A DNA stretch of 64,000 bases. It comes from Metapseudomonas resinovorans DSM 21078 (GTDB taxonomy: Bacteria; Pseudomonadota; Gammaproteobacteria; Pseudomonadales; Pseudomonadaceae). Shown here one piece after another: positions 54,156 through 63,998 of this stretch; the stretch's first letter is position 1, and each line of letters begins with the position of its first letter. A program made the translations under genes and the position numbers. The notes beneath the pieces were generated by a model. The model had not been told where the DNA came from and ran no database searches. It was given only the letters and a program-made list of their open reading frames with translations. The stretch lies in contig NZ_AUIE01000014.1 in the NCBI RefSeq assembly GCF_000423545.1, forward strand, positions 1 through 64,000. The letters run 5' to 3'.

Positions 54156-55715
54156 ATGAAACGTGGCATGGGAACCACATTGCTGGTGGGCGGTGTCATG
54201 CTCGGCGCCCTGCAGATGGCCGCGCCCTGGGTCCAGGGCGCGGAGCTGACCCAGGAACTGAAGCCGATCAAGAACTACACGGTGTCCACCGCGCCGGTGG
54301 AGCAGCTGCATCTGGAGACGCCGAAACTGCCGGATTTGTCCGGCTACACCCTGGCGGCGGTGGAAGCGAAGATCGATCGCAACACCCGCGGCCGCGTGGT
54401 GGTCAGGCGCATGCTCCAGCAAGACGCACTGAAGGACTTCATCGGCGGCGACGAGCGTCTGCGTGAATGGGTCAAGCGCCAGCAAGGCATGCCCCAGGCG
54501 ATCTTCGTCGAGGGCGGTTACGTGACCCCGGCGGACCTGGCGAAAGCCCTGCCGGACAGCCAGTTCAGCGAGACCGAGCCGGGCGTCTACATTGCCCGCC
54601 TGCCCGTCGTGGTGGCCCAGGGTGCGAGCCTGCAGATCGGCAAGGAAACCAAGGACTTCCGCCTCTCGCAGGAACGCGGCGCCTTCCTGGTCAACGACGG
54701 CAAGCTGTTCATCACCGGCAGCCAGCTCACCGCCTGGCGTGAAAAGGACAAATCCCCCGCCTGGTTCCGCAAGCCCGAGGAGTTCCGCCCGTTCCTGGTG
54801 TCCTGGGGTGGCAGCGAGCTGTATATCGTCGGCAGCAAGGTCACCAGCCTGGGCTACGACAACTCCAAGTCCTACGGCGTCTCCATCACCCAGTACACCC
54901 CGGGCCAGGCCGCGCGCCTGAAGCGCCCGGCCCCCACCGGCTGGCTGCTGGACTCGGAGTTCGTCGACCACTGGTACGGCTTCTACTGCTTCGAAGCGGC
55001 GGATGTGGTCATCAAGGGCAACACCTACCGCGACAACATCGTCTACGGCATCGACCCGCACGACCGATCCCACGGTCTGATCATCGCGCACAACACCGTG
55101 CACGGGACCAGGAAGAAGCACGGCATCATCATTTCCCGTGAGGTGGACGACAGCTGGATCGTCCACAACAAGAGCTACGACAACAAGCTCTCGGGCATCG
55201 TGATCGACCGTAACTCGGTGAACAATCTCGTGGCCTGGAACGAGGTGTACCAGAACCACGCCGACGGCATCACGATCTACGAAAGCTCGAACAACCTGCT
55301 CTGGGGCAACAAGATCCTCAGCAACCAGCGCCACGGCATCCGCGTGCGCAACAGCGTGAACATCCGCCTGTACGAAAACCTCTCGGCAGCCAACGGCCTG
55401 ACCGGCGTGTACGGCCACATCAAGGACCTCTCCGACACCGACCGGAACATCGAACTCGACCCCTTCGATACCAAGGTCTCGATGATCCTGGTGGGCGGCA
55501 AACTCGCCGGCAACGGTTCCAGCCCCCTCTCCATCGACTCGCCCCTGTCGGTCGAGCTGTACCGCGTGGAGCTGCTCGCCCCGAGCAAATCCACCGGCAT
55601 CAGCTTCGCCGGCATCCTCGGCGAAAAGCAGGACGAAATCCTCGACCTGATGGTGCGCCGCAAGCAGGCGGTGCTGATCGACCCCGTCGAAAGCCAGGCC
55701 GAACTCCAGGATTGA
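54156..55715 (+). CDS. algG: Mannuronan C5-epimerase AlgG
   Basis: The 519-residue periplasmic protein has a signal sequence (residues 1-30) and a right-handed beta-helix of CASH repeats with the catalytic DPHDRSHGLIIAHN motif (near residue 310). It converts internal mannuronate to guluronate residues. GGAGG precedes ATG 54156; the upstream ATG at 54126 overlaps algE and is less likely. Confidence 0.96.
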   Translation: MKRGMGTTLLVGGVMLGALQMAAPWVQGAELTQELKPIKNYTVSTAPVEQLHLETPKLPDLSGYTLAAVEAKIDRNTRGRVVVRRMLQQDALKDFIGGDERLREWVKRQQGMPQAIFVEGGYVTPADLAKALPDSQFSETEPGVYIARLPVVVAQGASLQIGKETKDFRLSQERGAFLVNDGKLFITGSQLTAWREKDKSPAWFRKPEEFRPFLVSWGGSELYIVGSKVTSLGYDNSKSYGVSITQYTPGQAARLKRPAPTGWLLDSEFVDHWYGFYCFEAADVVIKGNTYRDNIVYGIDPHDRSHGLIIAHNTVHGTRKKHGIIISREVDDSWIVHNKSYDNKLSGIVIDRNSVNNLVAWNEVYQNHADGITIYESSNNLLWGNKILSNQRHGIRVRNSVNIRLYENLSAANGLTGVYGHIKDLSDTDRNIELDPFDTKVSMILVGGKLAGNGSSPLSIDSPLSVELYRVELLAPSKSTGISFAGILGEKQDEILDLMVRRKQAVLIDPVESQAELQD

Positions 55716-55726
55716 GGTACGAGATC

Positions 55727-57151
55727 ATGCAAAGACTTTCCCGCTACTGGTTCACCCCCTCCGCCCTGGCCGCCGCCCTGCTGGCCGCCGCCCAGGGTGC
55801 TCAAGCGGCACCCGAATACAGCGTGCAACGCACCGGTCCGCTCTGCGCCGTGGCGCAGAACCCGGCCACCTACAACACCAAGTACCTGAGCTTCTTCACC
55901 ACCCTCGTGCAGGGTCAGGACGACTGGTTGTTCCGGACCCAGTACGACCTGCGTACCGACTTCGGCACCACGCCTTATGGCTGGAGCCAGTTCCGCCGCC
56001 TGCGCGATGCGCTGAAGGCCAAGGGCGTCGAGCTGATGGTGGTCTACCAGCCCACCCGTGGCCTGATCAATCGCGAGAAACTCACACCGGAAGAGAAGCG
56101 CCACTTCAACTACGACCTGGCGAAGAAGAACTATCTCGCCGCCGTGGAGCAGTTCCGCAAGGCCGGTATCTGGGCCACCGACCTCTCGCCACTGTTCGAT
56201 GAGCAGGGCGTGGGCACCGACTACTACTTCAAGGCGGACCACCACTGGACGCCGGCCGGCGCCGAGCGAACCGCCAAGCTGGTGGCCGAAACCCTGAAGC
56301 AGATCCCCGGCTTCAACGACATCCCGAAGAAGGACTTCCAGAGCAAGGTGGTCGGCCTGCTGCCCAAGGCCGGCACCCTGCACAAGACCGCCGGCCAGCT
56401 CTGCGGCACCAGCTACGCCACCCAGTACGTCGACCGCTTCGAGACCGAAGCGGCAGGCGACGGCGGCGACAGCCTGTTCGGCGATGAGTCCAATCCGCAG
56501 GTCACCCTGGTAGGCACCAGTAACAGCGGCCCGGCCTACAACTTTGCCGGCTTCCTGCAGCAGCACAGCGGCGCCGAAGTACTCAACATGGCGGTCAGCG
56601 GCGGCGGCTTCGACAGTGCCCTGCTGCAGTACATGAGCAGCAAGGAGTTCCACGAGAACCCGCCCAAGGTGCTGATCTGGGAGTTCGCCACCCACTACGA
56701 CATGGCGCAGAAGAGTTTCTACCGACAGGCGGTGCCCCTGGTGAACAACGGCTGCGAGGGCCGTCCGGTGGCGCTTAAGAACAGGATGAAGCTGCGCCCC
56801 GGCGCCAACGAAGTGCTGGTCAACGGCAAGGGCTCGGCCCTGCGTGACCTGCGCGGGCGCGACTACCAGGTGGACCTGACCTTCAGCGACCCGTCGGTGC
56901 ACGAGTCCAAGGCCACCATCTGGTACCTCAACGGCCGCCGCGAGAACTTCAAGCTGGAACAGAGCGACCGCGTCGACACCGGCGGCCGCTACGTCTTCGA
57001 GCTGCGCAACGACCCGGACTGGGCCGACCTGAACCTGCTCGCCCTGGAAATCCACAGCCCCGAACAGACGCCCCAGGACCTCAGCGTCGAGGTGAGCGTC
57101 TGCGCACGTCCCGGCAAGGGCGGGGACAACCTCACGGCCACGGCCGAATGA
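55727..57151 (+). CDS. algX: Alginate O-acetyltransferase AlgX
   Basis: The 474-residue protein (equal in length to P. aeruginosa AlgX) has a signal peptide, a SGNH-type domain with [10 protein letters not shown] (Asp-His-His) and [10 protein letters not shown] (Ser nucleophile), and a C-terminal carbohydrate-binding module. AlgX performs the final acetylation of mannuronate residues. GAGG lies 9 nt before the ATG. Confidence 0.97.
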   Translation: MQRLSRYWFTPSALAAALLAAAQGAQAAPEYSVQRTGPLCAVAQNPATYNTKYLSFFTTLVQGQDDWLFRTQYDLRTDFGTTPYGWSQFRRLRDALKAKGVELMVVYQPTRGLINREKLTPEEKRHFNYDLAKKNYLAAVEQFRKAGIWATDLSPLFDEQGVGTDYYFKADHHWTPAGAERTAKLVAETLKQIPGFNDIPKKDFQSKVVGLLPKAGTLHKTAGQLCGTSYATQYVDRFETEAAGDGGDSLFGDESNPQVTLVGTSNSGPAYNFAGFLQQHSGAEVLNMAVSGGGFDSALLQYMSSKEFHENPPKVLIWEFATHYDMAQKSFYRQAVPLVNNGCEGRPVALKNRMKLRPGANEVLVNGKGSALRDLRGRDYQVDLTFSDPSVHESKATIWYLNGRRENFKLEQSDRVDTGGRYVFELRNDPDWADLNLLALEIHSPEQTPQDLSVEVSVCARPGKGGDNLTATAE

Positions 57152-57165
57152 GGAAGGAGGAATCC

Positions 57166-58260
57166 ATGAAACGACCCTGGCTGATCGCTCCCCTCTTCGC
57201 CGGCATCCTGCTCGCAGGGCAAAGCCACGCCGCCGACCTGGTGCCGCCCAAGGGCTACTACGCCCCTGTGGATATCGACGCCAAATCCGCTGGCAGCTGC
57301 AAGTCGCCACCCGCGCCCTACACCGCCAAACTGGAGTTCCGCAGCAAGTACGAGGGCTCCGACAAGGCCCGCGCCACGCTCAATCCGACGGCGGAGAAAG
57401 CCTTCCGCGAGAAGACCGCCGCCATCACCGAGATGGAGCGCGGCGTCAGCAAGATGGTCATGGAATACATGCGCAAGGGTCAGCGCACCCAGCTCGAATG
57501 CACCCTGCAGTGGCTGGGCAACTGGGCCCAGGCCAACGCCCTGCTGAGCACGGAGTACAACCACACCGGCAAGTCGATGCGCAAATGGGCGCTGGGCAGC
57601 ATGGCCTCGGCTTACCTGCACCTGAAGTTCTCCGAATCGCAGCCGCTGGCGCCCTACCGCGCCCAGACCCAGGTGATCGAGTCCTGGTTCTCGCGCCTGG
57701 CCGATCAGGTGGTGCATGACTGGAACGGCCTGCCACTGAAGAAGATCAACAACCACTCCTACTGGGCCGCCTGGTCGGTGATGGCCTCCGCCGTGGCGAC
57801 CAACCGCCAGGATCTCTTCGACTGGTCGGTGGCGCAGTTCCGCGTGGCAGCCGGCCAAGTGGACCAGGACGGTTTCCTGCCCAACGAACTCAAGCGCAAG
57901 CAACGCGCGCTGGCCTATCACAACTACAGCCTGCCGCCGCTCGCCATGGTCGCCAGCTTCGCCCAGGCCAACGGCGTGGACCTGCGCGAAGAGAACGACG
58001 GTGCCCTGCGCCGCCTTGGCGAGAACGTCATCGCCGGCGTGAATGACCAGGAAGCCTTCATTGATAAAACCGGCGACGACCAGGACATGAGCGAGCTGAA
58101 AAAGCACGCCAAGTTCTCCTGGCTCGAACCCTGGTGCTCGCTCTACGCCTGCTCAGCCAAAACCCTCGCGTGGAAGGTCGAGATGGGCCCCTACAAGACC
58201 TTCCGCCTCGGCGGGGATGTGACCCAGGTGTTCCATCCAAAGAAGGAGGGTGGGAGTTAG
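57166..58260 (+). CDS. algL: Alginate lyase AlgL
   Basis: The 364-residue periplasmic enzyme has a signal peptide (about 1-24), then PL5-family motifs [20 protein letters not shown] (catalytic Asn/His), [20 protein letters not shown] (Arg/Tyr) and [12 protein letters not shown]. It cleaves alginate that escapes export. AAGGAGG precedes the ATG at 57166. A strong GC hairpin follows. Confidence 0.96.
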   Translation: MKRPWLIAPLFAGILLAGQSHAADLVPPKGYYAPVDIDAKSAGSCKSPPAPYTAKLEFRSKYEGSDKARATLNPTAEKAFREKTAAITEMERGVSKMVMEYMRKGQRTQLECTLQWLGNWAQANALLSTEYNHTGKSMRKWALGSMASAYLHLKFSESQPLAPYRAQTQVIESWFSRLADQVVHDWNGLPLKKINNHSYWAAWSVMASAVATNRQDLFDWSVAQFRVAAGQVDQDGFLPNELKRKQRALAYHNYSLPPLAMVASFAQANGVDLREENDGALRRLGENVIAGVNDQEAFIDKTGDDQDMSELKKHAKFSWLEPWCSLYACSAKTLAWKVEMGPYKTFRLGGDVTQVFHPKKEGGS

Positions 58261-58266
58261 CGACAA

Positions 58267-58293
58267 CCCCTCTCCCCCTGGCCGGGAGAGGGG
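58267..58293 (+). repeat. GC hairpin between algL and algI
   Basis: CCCCTCTCCC (58267-58276) and GGGAGAGGGG (58284-58293) form a 10-bp stem; a weaker GCCCCCGC/GCGGG stem follows. It resembles the copies at 48556 and 63976, and is placed before the acetylation genes, where P. aeruginosa has an additional promoter. Confidence 0.75.
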
Positions 58294-58355
58294 CGCAAAA
58301 ACGCCCCCGCCCAACGTGGCGGGACTGAAATCAAACGTTCACTGGAGAGACTCGG

Positions 58356-59849
58356 ATGGTCTTTTCTTCCAACGTGTTCCTGTTCCTGTTCCTGCCGATT
58401 TTCCTCGGCTTGTACTACCTGGTCGGGACACGCTATCGAAACCTGCTGTTGCTGGTCGCCAGCTACATCTTCTACGCCTGGTGGCGCATCGACTTCCTGG
58501 CACTGTTCGCTGCGGTGACGGTGTTCAACTACTGGATCGGCCTGCGCATCGGCGCGGCCGGCGTGCGCACGAAAACAGCGCAGAAATGGCTGCTCCTCGG
58601 CGTGGCGGTGGACCTCTGCGTCCTCGGCTACTTCAAGTACGCCAACTTCGGCGTCGACAGCCTCAACGCCATCATCGCCTCCTTCGGCATGGAGCCCTTC
58701 GTGCTCACGCACATCCTGCTGCCGATCGGGATCTCCTTCTACGTCTTCGAGTCGATCAGCTACATCATCGACGTGTACCGCGGCGATACGCCGGCCACCC
58801 GCAACCTGGTGGACTTCGCGGCCTTCGTGGCGATCTTCCCGCACCTGATCGCCGGCCCGGTGCTGCGCTTCAAGGACCTGGTGGACCAGTTCAACCACCG
58901 TACCCACACGGTGGACAAGTTCGCCGAGGGCTGCACGCGCTTCATGCAGGGCTTCATCAAGAAGGTCTTCATCGCCGACAGCATCGCGCCCATCGCCGAC
59001 CACTGCTTCGCCCTGTCCGACCCGACCACGGGGGACGCCTGGCTCGGCGCGCTGGCCTACACCGCGCAGTTGTACTTCGACTTCTCCGGCTACAGCGACA
59101 TGGCCATTGGCCTTGGCCTGATGATGGGCTTCCGCTTCATGGAGAACTTCAACCAGCCCTACATCAGCCAGTCCATCACCGAGTTCTGGCGGCGCTGGCA
59201 CATCAGCCTCTCCACCTGGCTGCGCGACTACCTGTACATCAGCCTGGGCGGCAACCGTGGAAGCACCTTCCAGACCTACCGCAACCTGTTCCTCACCATG
59301 CTGCTGGGTGGCCTGTGGCACGGCGCCAACTTCACCTACATCATCTGGGGCGCCTGGCACGGTGCCTGGCTGGCCATCGAGCGCGCCCTGGGCGTGAACG
59401 CCGCGCCACGGGCGATCAACCCGCTGAAGTGGGCCTTCACCTTCCTGCTGGTGGTGATCGGCTGGGTGATCTTCCGCGCCGAAAACCTGGACGTCGCCTG
59501 GCGCATGTACGCCGCTATGTTCAGCTTCGGTGACTGGCAGCTTTCCGAGCTCAACCGCGCCCAGCTCACCAGCCTGCAAATCGCCACCCTGGTGCTGGCC
59601 TATGGGGTGCTGGCCATCTGCGGTATCCGCCAGTTCTACGCCCAGCCGCTGGCCGGCGCGCCCAAGGCCCGTGCCCGCGAAGACGACGACGGCATCGCCA
59701 TCAATGCCGACGGTAGCGCCGCCCTGCCCCGTGCTCGCCTGCAGGTTGGCGCCCTGGCCTTCCATGCTGCCGTGCTCCTGCTGTTCGCCGCCTCGGTGCT
59801 GAAGCTCTCGGCGCAGAGTTTCTCGCCCTTCCTGTACTTCCAGTTCTGA
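58356..59849 (+). CDS. algI: Alginate O-acetyltransferase AlgI (MBOAT)
   Basis: The 497-residue protein has about ten or more helices and the MBOAT motifs GISFYVFESISYIIDVYRGD, FRFMENFNQPYISQSITEFW, RRWHISLSTWLRDYLYI and GGLWHGANFTYIIWGAWHGA with the essential His. It transfers acetyl groups across the inner membrane to AlgJ/AlgX. 95 bp after algL, 12 bp before algJ. Confidence 0.97.
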   Translation: MVFSSNVFLFLFLPIFLGLYYLVGTRYRNLLLLVASYIFYAWWRIDFLALFAAVTVFNYWIGLRIGAAGVRTKTAQKWLLLGVAVDLCVLGYFKYANFGVDSLNAIIASFGMEPFVLTHILLPIGISFYVFESISYIIDVYRGDTPATRNLVDFAAFVAIFPHLIAGPVLRFKDLVDQFNHRTHTVDKFAEGCTRFMQGFIKKVFIADSIAPIADHCFALSDPTTGDAWLGALAYTAQLYFDFSGYSDMAIGLGLMMGFRFMENFNQPYISQSITEFWRRWHISLSTWLRDYLYISLGGNRGSTFQTYRNLFLTMLLGGLWHGANFTYIIWGAWHGAWLAIERALGVNAAPRAINPLKWAFTFLLVVIGWVIFRAENLDVAWRMYAAMFSFGDWQLSELNRAQLTSLQIATLVLAYGVLAICGIRQFYAQPLAGAPKARAREDDDGIAINADGSAALPRARLQVGALAFHAAVLLLFAASVLKLSAQSFSPFLYFQF

Positions 59850-59861
59850 GTGGAGCCGACC

Positions 59862-61010
59862 ATGAACAGAACCCTGAACCTGCTCTACATCCTGTTGTTC
59901 TGCGGCCTGCTGTTGGCCCTCTGCCTGTGGTCCATGCGCGTGGTTTTCGGCTTTTCCGTAGCCAAGGAAACCAGCGTGCTGGACGGCAAGCTGGCCCTGG
60001 CCTTCGAGAAGCGCTACGACGAGGAATTCCCGGTCAAGCAGCTGGGCACCAACCTCTGGGCCCTGGCGGACTACAAGCTGTTCGGCGAAGGCCGCCAGGG
60101 CGTGGTCATTGGCCAGGACGGCTGGCTCTTCTCGGATGAAGAGTTCGACCCGGTCGCCGATGGCAGCCGCCACATGCGCGATAACCTGGCGCTGATCCAG
60201 GGCGTTCGCGACGAGCTGGCGCGACACAACGTGGAGCTGATGCTGGCCATCGTCCCGGCTAAGTCGCGCCTCTATCCCGAGTATGTCGGCGAAGCCACCC
60301 CCTCCGCCCTGCGTCAGGACCTCTACGAGCGCTTCCGCGGCGCAGCGCGCAAGGCCGGAATCATCGCCCCCGACCTGCTTGCCACCCTCGAAGACGCCAA
60401 GAATCAGGGCCAGGTCTTCCTGCGCACCGACACCCACTGGACGCCGCTGGGCGCCGAAGTGGTCGCCGGCCGCCTGGGACAAGCCGTTGGCCAGGCCATG
60501 ACCCTGCGCGGCACGCCGCAGCAGTACGTGACCGAAGCCGAGGGCGTGGATACCTACAAGGGCGACCTGACGCGCTTCCTGCCGCTGGACCCGCTGTTCG
60601 AAAACCTGATGCCGGCGCCGGACCAGTTGCAGAAGCGCGCCACTCGCAACGACGACGCGGGCGACGCCGGCGCCGATGCCCTGTTCGCCGAAAGCGAAGT
60701 GCCCGTGGTGCTGGTCGGCACCAGCTACAGCGCCAACGACAAGTGGAACTTCGCCGGAGCCCTGCGCCAGGCCCTGCAGCGTGACCTGGTCAACCACGCC
60801 GAGGACGGCCATGGGCCGATCCTGCCAATGCTCAAGTACCTCAAGAGTGACGAGCTGAAGGATGCCCCGCCGCAGTTGGTGATCTGGGAGTTCCCGGAAC
60901 GCTACCTGCCGATGCTGAGCGACCTGTCCGAATTCGACCCCGAATGGGTCGCCGGCCTGCGCAAGGGCACAGGCACCAGTGAACGCCTGGCCTCGCGCTC
61001 GAGCAACTGA
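59862..61010 (+). CDS. algJ: Alginate O-acetyltransferase AlgJ
   Basis: The 382-residue protein has an N-terminal anchor or uncleaved signal (LLYILLFCGLLLALCLWSMR, residues 6-25) and an SGNH-like domain with LRTDTHWTPLGAEVVAGRLG and VVLVGTSYSANDKWNF. It passes acetyl groups from AlgI to the acceptor. Start at the ATG 59862; a GTG 12 bp upstream is ignored. Confidence 0.96.
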   Translation: MNRTLNLLYILLFCGLLLALCLWSMRVVFGFSVAKETSVLDGKLALAFEKRYDEEFPVKQLGTNLWALADYKLFGEGRQGVVIGQDGWLFSDEEFDPVADGSRHMRDNLALIQGVRDELARHNVELMLAIVPAKSRLYPEYVGEATPSALRQDLYERFRGAARKAGIIAPDLLATLEDAKNQGQVFLRTDTHWTPLGAEVVAGRLGQAVGQAMTLRGTPQQYVTEAEGVDTYKGDLTRFLPLDPLFENLMPAPDQLQKRATRNDDAGDAGADALFAESEVPVVLVGTSYSANDKWNFAGALRQALQRDLVNHAEDGHGPILPMLKYLKSDELKDAPPQLVIWEFPERYLPMLSDLSEFDPEWVAGLRKGTGTSERLASRSSN

Positions 61011-61034
61011 GAAATCCCCCGCAAGGGGAACGCA

Positions 61035-61050
61035 GGGCCGTCAGCGGCCC
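61035..61050 (+). promoter_or_regulatory. Intercistronic hairpin between algJ and algF
   Basis: GGGCCG-TCAG-CGGCCC is a perfect stem within the 69-bp gap. GGAGG for algF follows at about 61067. No T-tract. Confidence 0.5.
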
Positions 61051-61079
61051 GATCAAGAGAGAAGATGGAGGTACACCTC

Positions 61080-61724
61080 ATGAACCGACAGAACAACCGC
61101 AGCTGGACGTCTTATGCCTGCGCCCTGGTGCTGGGTCTCGGCGCGCTGCAGGCCCAGGCCGATGAAGGCGGCCTGTACGGCCCGCAGGCACCCAAGGGGT
61201 CCGCCTTCGTCCGCGCTTACAACGCTGGCAGCAGCGAGCTCAGCGTCAACGTCGGCAATACCGCGCTGACCGACGTCCCGCCACTGGGCTCCAGCGACTT
61301 CAAGTTCCTCCCGGCCGGCAACTACAGCGCCCAGGTGGGCGGCAGCAGCCTCTCGGTGAAGCTGGAGGCCGACCGCTACTACACCCTGGTCAACCAGACT
61401 GGCCAGAACCCGCAACTGGTCGAAGAGCCCCCCTTCAGGAACAAGCAGAAAGCCCTGCTGCGCGTGCAGAACCTGTCCGACGCCAAGCTCACCCTGAAGA
61501 CCGCCGACGGCAAGACCCCGGTGGTCGAGGACGTCGCCCCGCAAGGCCGCGGCGAGCGCGAGATCAACCCGGTGAAAGTCGGCCTCGCCCTGTTCGACGG
61601 CGACAAGAAAGTCAGCGACCTCAAGCCCGTCTCCCTGCAGCGCGGCGAGGTGGTCTGCCTCTACATCACCGGCAACGGCGGCAAGCTCTCTCCGGTCTGG
61701 GTCAAGCGCCCGGTGGAGTCCTGA
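61080..61724 (+). CDS. algF: Alginate acetylation adaptor AlgF
   Basis: The 214-residue periplasmic protein has a signal peptide (SYACALVLGLGALQAQADEG, cleaved near residue 25) and two beta-sandwich domains. It is needed for O-acetylation and bridges AlgJ and AlgX. Start at 61080 with GGAGG 9 nt upstream. Confidence 0.96.
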   Translation: MNRQNNRSWTSYACALVLGLGALQAQADEGGLYGPQAPKGSAFVRAYNAGSSELSVNVGNTALTDVPPLGSSDFKFLPAGNYSAQVGGSSLSVKLEADRYYTLVNQTGQNPQLVEEPPFRNKQKALLRVQNLSDAKLTLKTADGKTPVVEDVAPQGRGEREINPVKVGLALFDGDKKVSDLKPVSLQRGEVVCLYITGNGGKLSPVWVKRPVES

Positions 61725-61808
61725 GCCGCAACGAAGTGACAACCGGCGCGGGTTGAACCACGCCGGTACCTACCTGCCCCGCAGAGGGCGGGAAAGAAAT
61801 GGCCAAGT

Positions 61809-61852
61809 CGATCCGAAGGGATCGCTCCGCGCAGGGTGGGCTTCAGCCCACC
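61809..61852. repeat. Two hairpins in the algF-algA gap
   Basis: CGATCC-GAAG-GGATCG (61809-61824) and GGTGGGCT-TC-AGCCCACC (61835-61852) lie in a 219-bp gap without genes. The second stem is 8 bp and near-palindromic. TAGGAGAAAC before 61944 is the algA ribosome-binding site. Confidence 0.55.
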
Positions 61853-61943
61853 ACCAGCCGACACGGTGGACACGCGGCCAGGCCAACGAAATGTGATCGA
61901 TGGAAGCAGCGCCTCAACCCATGACAGTTCTAGGAGAAACACC

Positions 61944-63386
61944 ATGATTCCCGTGATCCTCTCTGGCGGTAGCGGCTCTCGCCTCTGGCCTCTTTCGCGC
62001 AAGCAGTATCCCAAGCAGTTCCTCGCCCTCACCGGCGAACAGACCCTGTTCCAGCAAACCCTGCAGCGCCTGGACTTCGAAGGCATGCAACCGGCCGTGC
62101 TGGTGGCCAACCAGGATCACCGCTTCATCGTGCAGGAGCAGCTCGATGCCATCGGCCTGCAGCCGCAAGCCATGCTGCTGGAGCCCTTCGGCCGTAACAC
62201 CGCGCCAGCCGTGGCCATCGCCGCCATGCAACTGGTCGCCGAGGGCCGCGACGAGCTGATGCTGGTGCTCCCGGCTGACCATGTGCTGCGCGACCCGCTT
62301 GCCTTCCAGAAGGCCCTGGCACTGGCCGCCAGCGCCGCCGACAAGGGCGAGATGGTGCTCTTCGGCGTACCCGCCGAGCGCCCGGAAACCGGCTACGGCT
62401 ACATCCGCAGCAAGTCCGACAACGTGCTGCCGGAAGGCATCAGCCGCGTCGCCGAATTCGTCGAGAAACCGAACGAAGAACTGGCGCGCCAATACGTCGC
62501 GTCCGGCGACTACTTCTGGAACAGCGGCATGTTCCTGTTCCGCGCCAGCCGCTTCCTGGAGGAGCTCAAGCACCACGAGGTGGATATCTACGACACCTGC
62601 CTGCTGGCCCTGGAACGCAGCAAGCGTGACGGCATAGCGGTGAGCATCGACTCGGCCACCTTCGCCTGCTGCCCGGACAACTCCATCGACTACGCGGTGA
62701 TGGAGAAGACCGCCCGCGCCTGCGTGGTGCCTCTCGATGCCGGCTGGAACGACGTGGGCAGCTGGAGCTCGATCTGGGACGTGCATGAGAAGGATGCCGA
62801 CGGCAACGTCACCAAGGGCGATGTGGTGGTGCAGGACAGCCACAACTGCCTGGTGCATGGCAACGGCAAGCTGGTGTCGGTGATCGGCCTGGACGACGTG
62901 GTCGTGGTCGAGACCAAGGACGCGATGATGATCGCCCACAAGGACCGCGTGCAGGACGTGAAGAAACTGGTGAACAAGCTGGACGCCGACGGCCGCAGCG
63001 AAACCCAGAATCACTGCGCCGTATACCGCCCCTGGGGCTCGTACGATTCGGTGGACATGGGTGGCCGCTTCCAGGTCAAGCACATCACCGTCAAACCCGG
63101 CGCGCAGCTTTCGCTGCAGATGCACCACCACCGCGCCGAGCACTGGATCGTGGTATCCGGCACCGCCCAGGTGACCTGCGACGACAAGGTGTTCCTGCTC
63201 ACCGAAAACCAGTCGACCTACATCCCGATCGCCTCGGTGCACCGCCTGGCCAATCCGGGCAAGATCCCGCTGGAGATCATCGAAGTGCAGTCGGGCAGCT
63301 ACCTCGGCGAGGACGATATCGAGCGTCTGGATGACGTCTACGGCCGCGCCCCGCAGTCGGCCACTGTGCACAGCATCGCCCGCTGA
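61944..63386 (+). CDS. algA: Bifunctional mannose-6-P isomerase / GDP-mannose pyrophosphorylase AlgA
   Basis: The 480-residue enzyme has the N-terminal nucleotidyltransferase signature SGGSGSRLWPLSRKQYPKQF, FVEKPNEE and a C-terminal cupin isomerase with YRPWGSYDSVDMGG and SLQMHHHRAEHWIVVSGTAQ (metal His residues). It makes mannose-6-P and GDP-mannose, feeding AlgD. The start at 61944 matches the family; the longer frame reaches into the intergenic hairpins. Confidence 0.97.
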   Translation: MIPVILSGGSGSRLWPLSRKQYPKQFLALTGEQTLFQQTLQRLDFEGMQPAVLVANQDHRFIVQEQLDAIGLQPQAMLLEPFGRNTAPAVAIAAMQLVAEGRDELMLVLPADHVLRDPLAFQKALALAASAADKGEMVLFGVPAERPETGYGYIRSKSDNVLPEGISRVAEFVEKPNEELARQYVASGDYFWNSGMFLFRASRFLEELKHHEVDIYDTCLLALERSKRDGIAVSIDSATFACCPDNSIDYAVMEKTARACVVPLDAGWNDVGSWSSIWDVHEKDADGNVTKGDVVVQDSHNCLVHGNGKLVSVIGLDDVVVVETKDAMMIAHKDRVQDVKKLVNKLDADGRSETQNHCAVYRPWGSYDSVDMGGRFQVKHITVKPGAQLSLQMHHHRAEHWIVVSGTAQVTCDDKVFLLTENQSTYIPIASVHRLANPGKIPLEIIEVQSGSYLGEDDIERLDDVYGRAPQSATVHSIAR

Positions 63387-63390
63387 CCCC

Positions 63391-63444
63391 TGGGAGCCAG
63401 CTTGCTGGCGAAGGGGCAACCTTTCGCGAGCAAGCTCGCCCCTA
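63391..63444. repeat. Inverted pair of REP elements after algA
   Basis: AGCCAGCTTGCTGGCGAAGG (from about 63395) and CTTTCGCGAGCAAGCTCGCC (from 63421) are inverted copies of a pseudomonad REP, each with a short internal hairpin and separated by about 6 bp. The unit lies 4 bp after the algA stop and probably stabilises the operon mRNA or marks its end. Confidence 0.85.
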
Positions 63445-63505
63445 CATCGCCCTCGGCGGACATGGACACTCTTGTTAGCATGGTAGGCCTCAAGGAGGTT
63501 TTCCC

Positions 63506-63967
63506 ATGCTGATTGGCATCGTTCTGATACTGACCTGGCTCATCCTGCTGCTGCGCTACCCGGCCAAGGCACTGCCGATCTCAATGGCCGCTGTGGCCGG
63601 CCTGGGCCTGGTGGCCGCCTGGGTGCTGTGGCAGGAGCGCGCGGAAGAGCGGCGCTTCGCCCGCCTGGAAATCCAGCTCCGCCTCGACGACCGCTGCCCA
63701 GCCGATCGGCCCCTGGCCATCTCCGTGCGCAATGGAGCCGATGCCGTACTGCGTGACTTTGCCTGGCAGCTGCAGGCCTTCCGCCCCGGTGACGCCATCA
63801 ACCTGGCCCAGCCCAGCTACGACCATCCACGCTACCTCGGCCCTACCGAGCTGCAACCCGGCGCCCAATGGCAGGACTGCCTCGCCCTGCCGCCCATTCG
63901 CCAGGGTTATCGCGCCCAATCGCTGGAGTTTCGCGCCACCAATCTGCGTGGCACATTTGTCGACTGA
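63506..63967 (+). CDS. Small membrane-anchored protein, 153 aa
   Basis: The product has two N-terminal transmembrane helices (LIGIVLILTWLILLLR, residues 2-17; SMAAVAGLGLVAAWVLW, residues 26-42) and a hydrophilic, probably beta-rich periplasmic domain of 110 residues with two Cys (CPADRP near 64; DCLALPP). I do not recognise a functional family; similar proteins follow algA in other Pseudomonas. AAGGAGG precedes the ATG. A separate unit from the alginate operon is likely because of the REP pair between them. Confidence 0.6.
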   Translation: MLIGIVLILTWLILLLRYPAKALPISMAAVAGLGLVAAWVLWQERAEERRFARLEIQLRLDDRCPADRPLAISVRNGADAVLRDFAWQLQAFRPGDAINLAQPSYDHPRYLGPTELQPGAQWQDCLALPPIRQGYRAQSLEFRATNLRGTFVD

Positions 63968-63975
63968 GTAATGCT

Positions 63976-63998
63976 CCCCTCTCCCTCCGGGAGAGGGG
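63976..63998 (+). repeat. GC hairpin at window end
   Basis: CCCCTCTCCC (63976-63985), TCC loop, GGGAGAGGGG (63989-63998), 9 bp after the stop. Third copy of the repeat class seen at 48556 and 58267. Confidence 0.75.

Noticed and set aside
58267-58293. Rho-independent terminator inside the alginate operon
   Set aside because: No T-tract follows and the operon continues with functional genes; classed as a repeat hairpin instead.
58257-60812. 851-codon open frame antisense to algI and algJ
   Set aside because: Another GC-driven antisense frame; codon pattern reflects the algI/algJ reading frame and no family motif is present.
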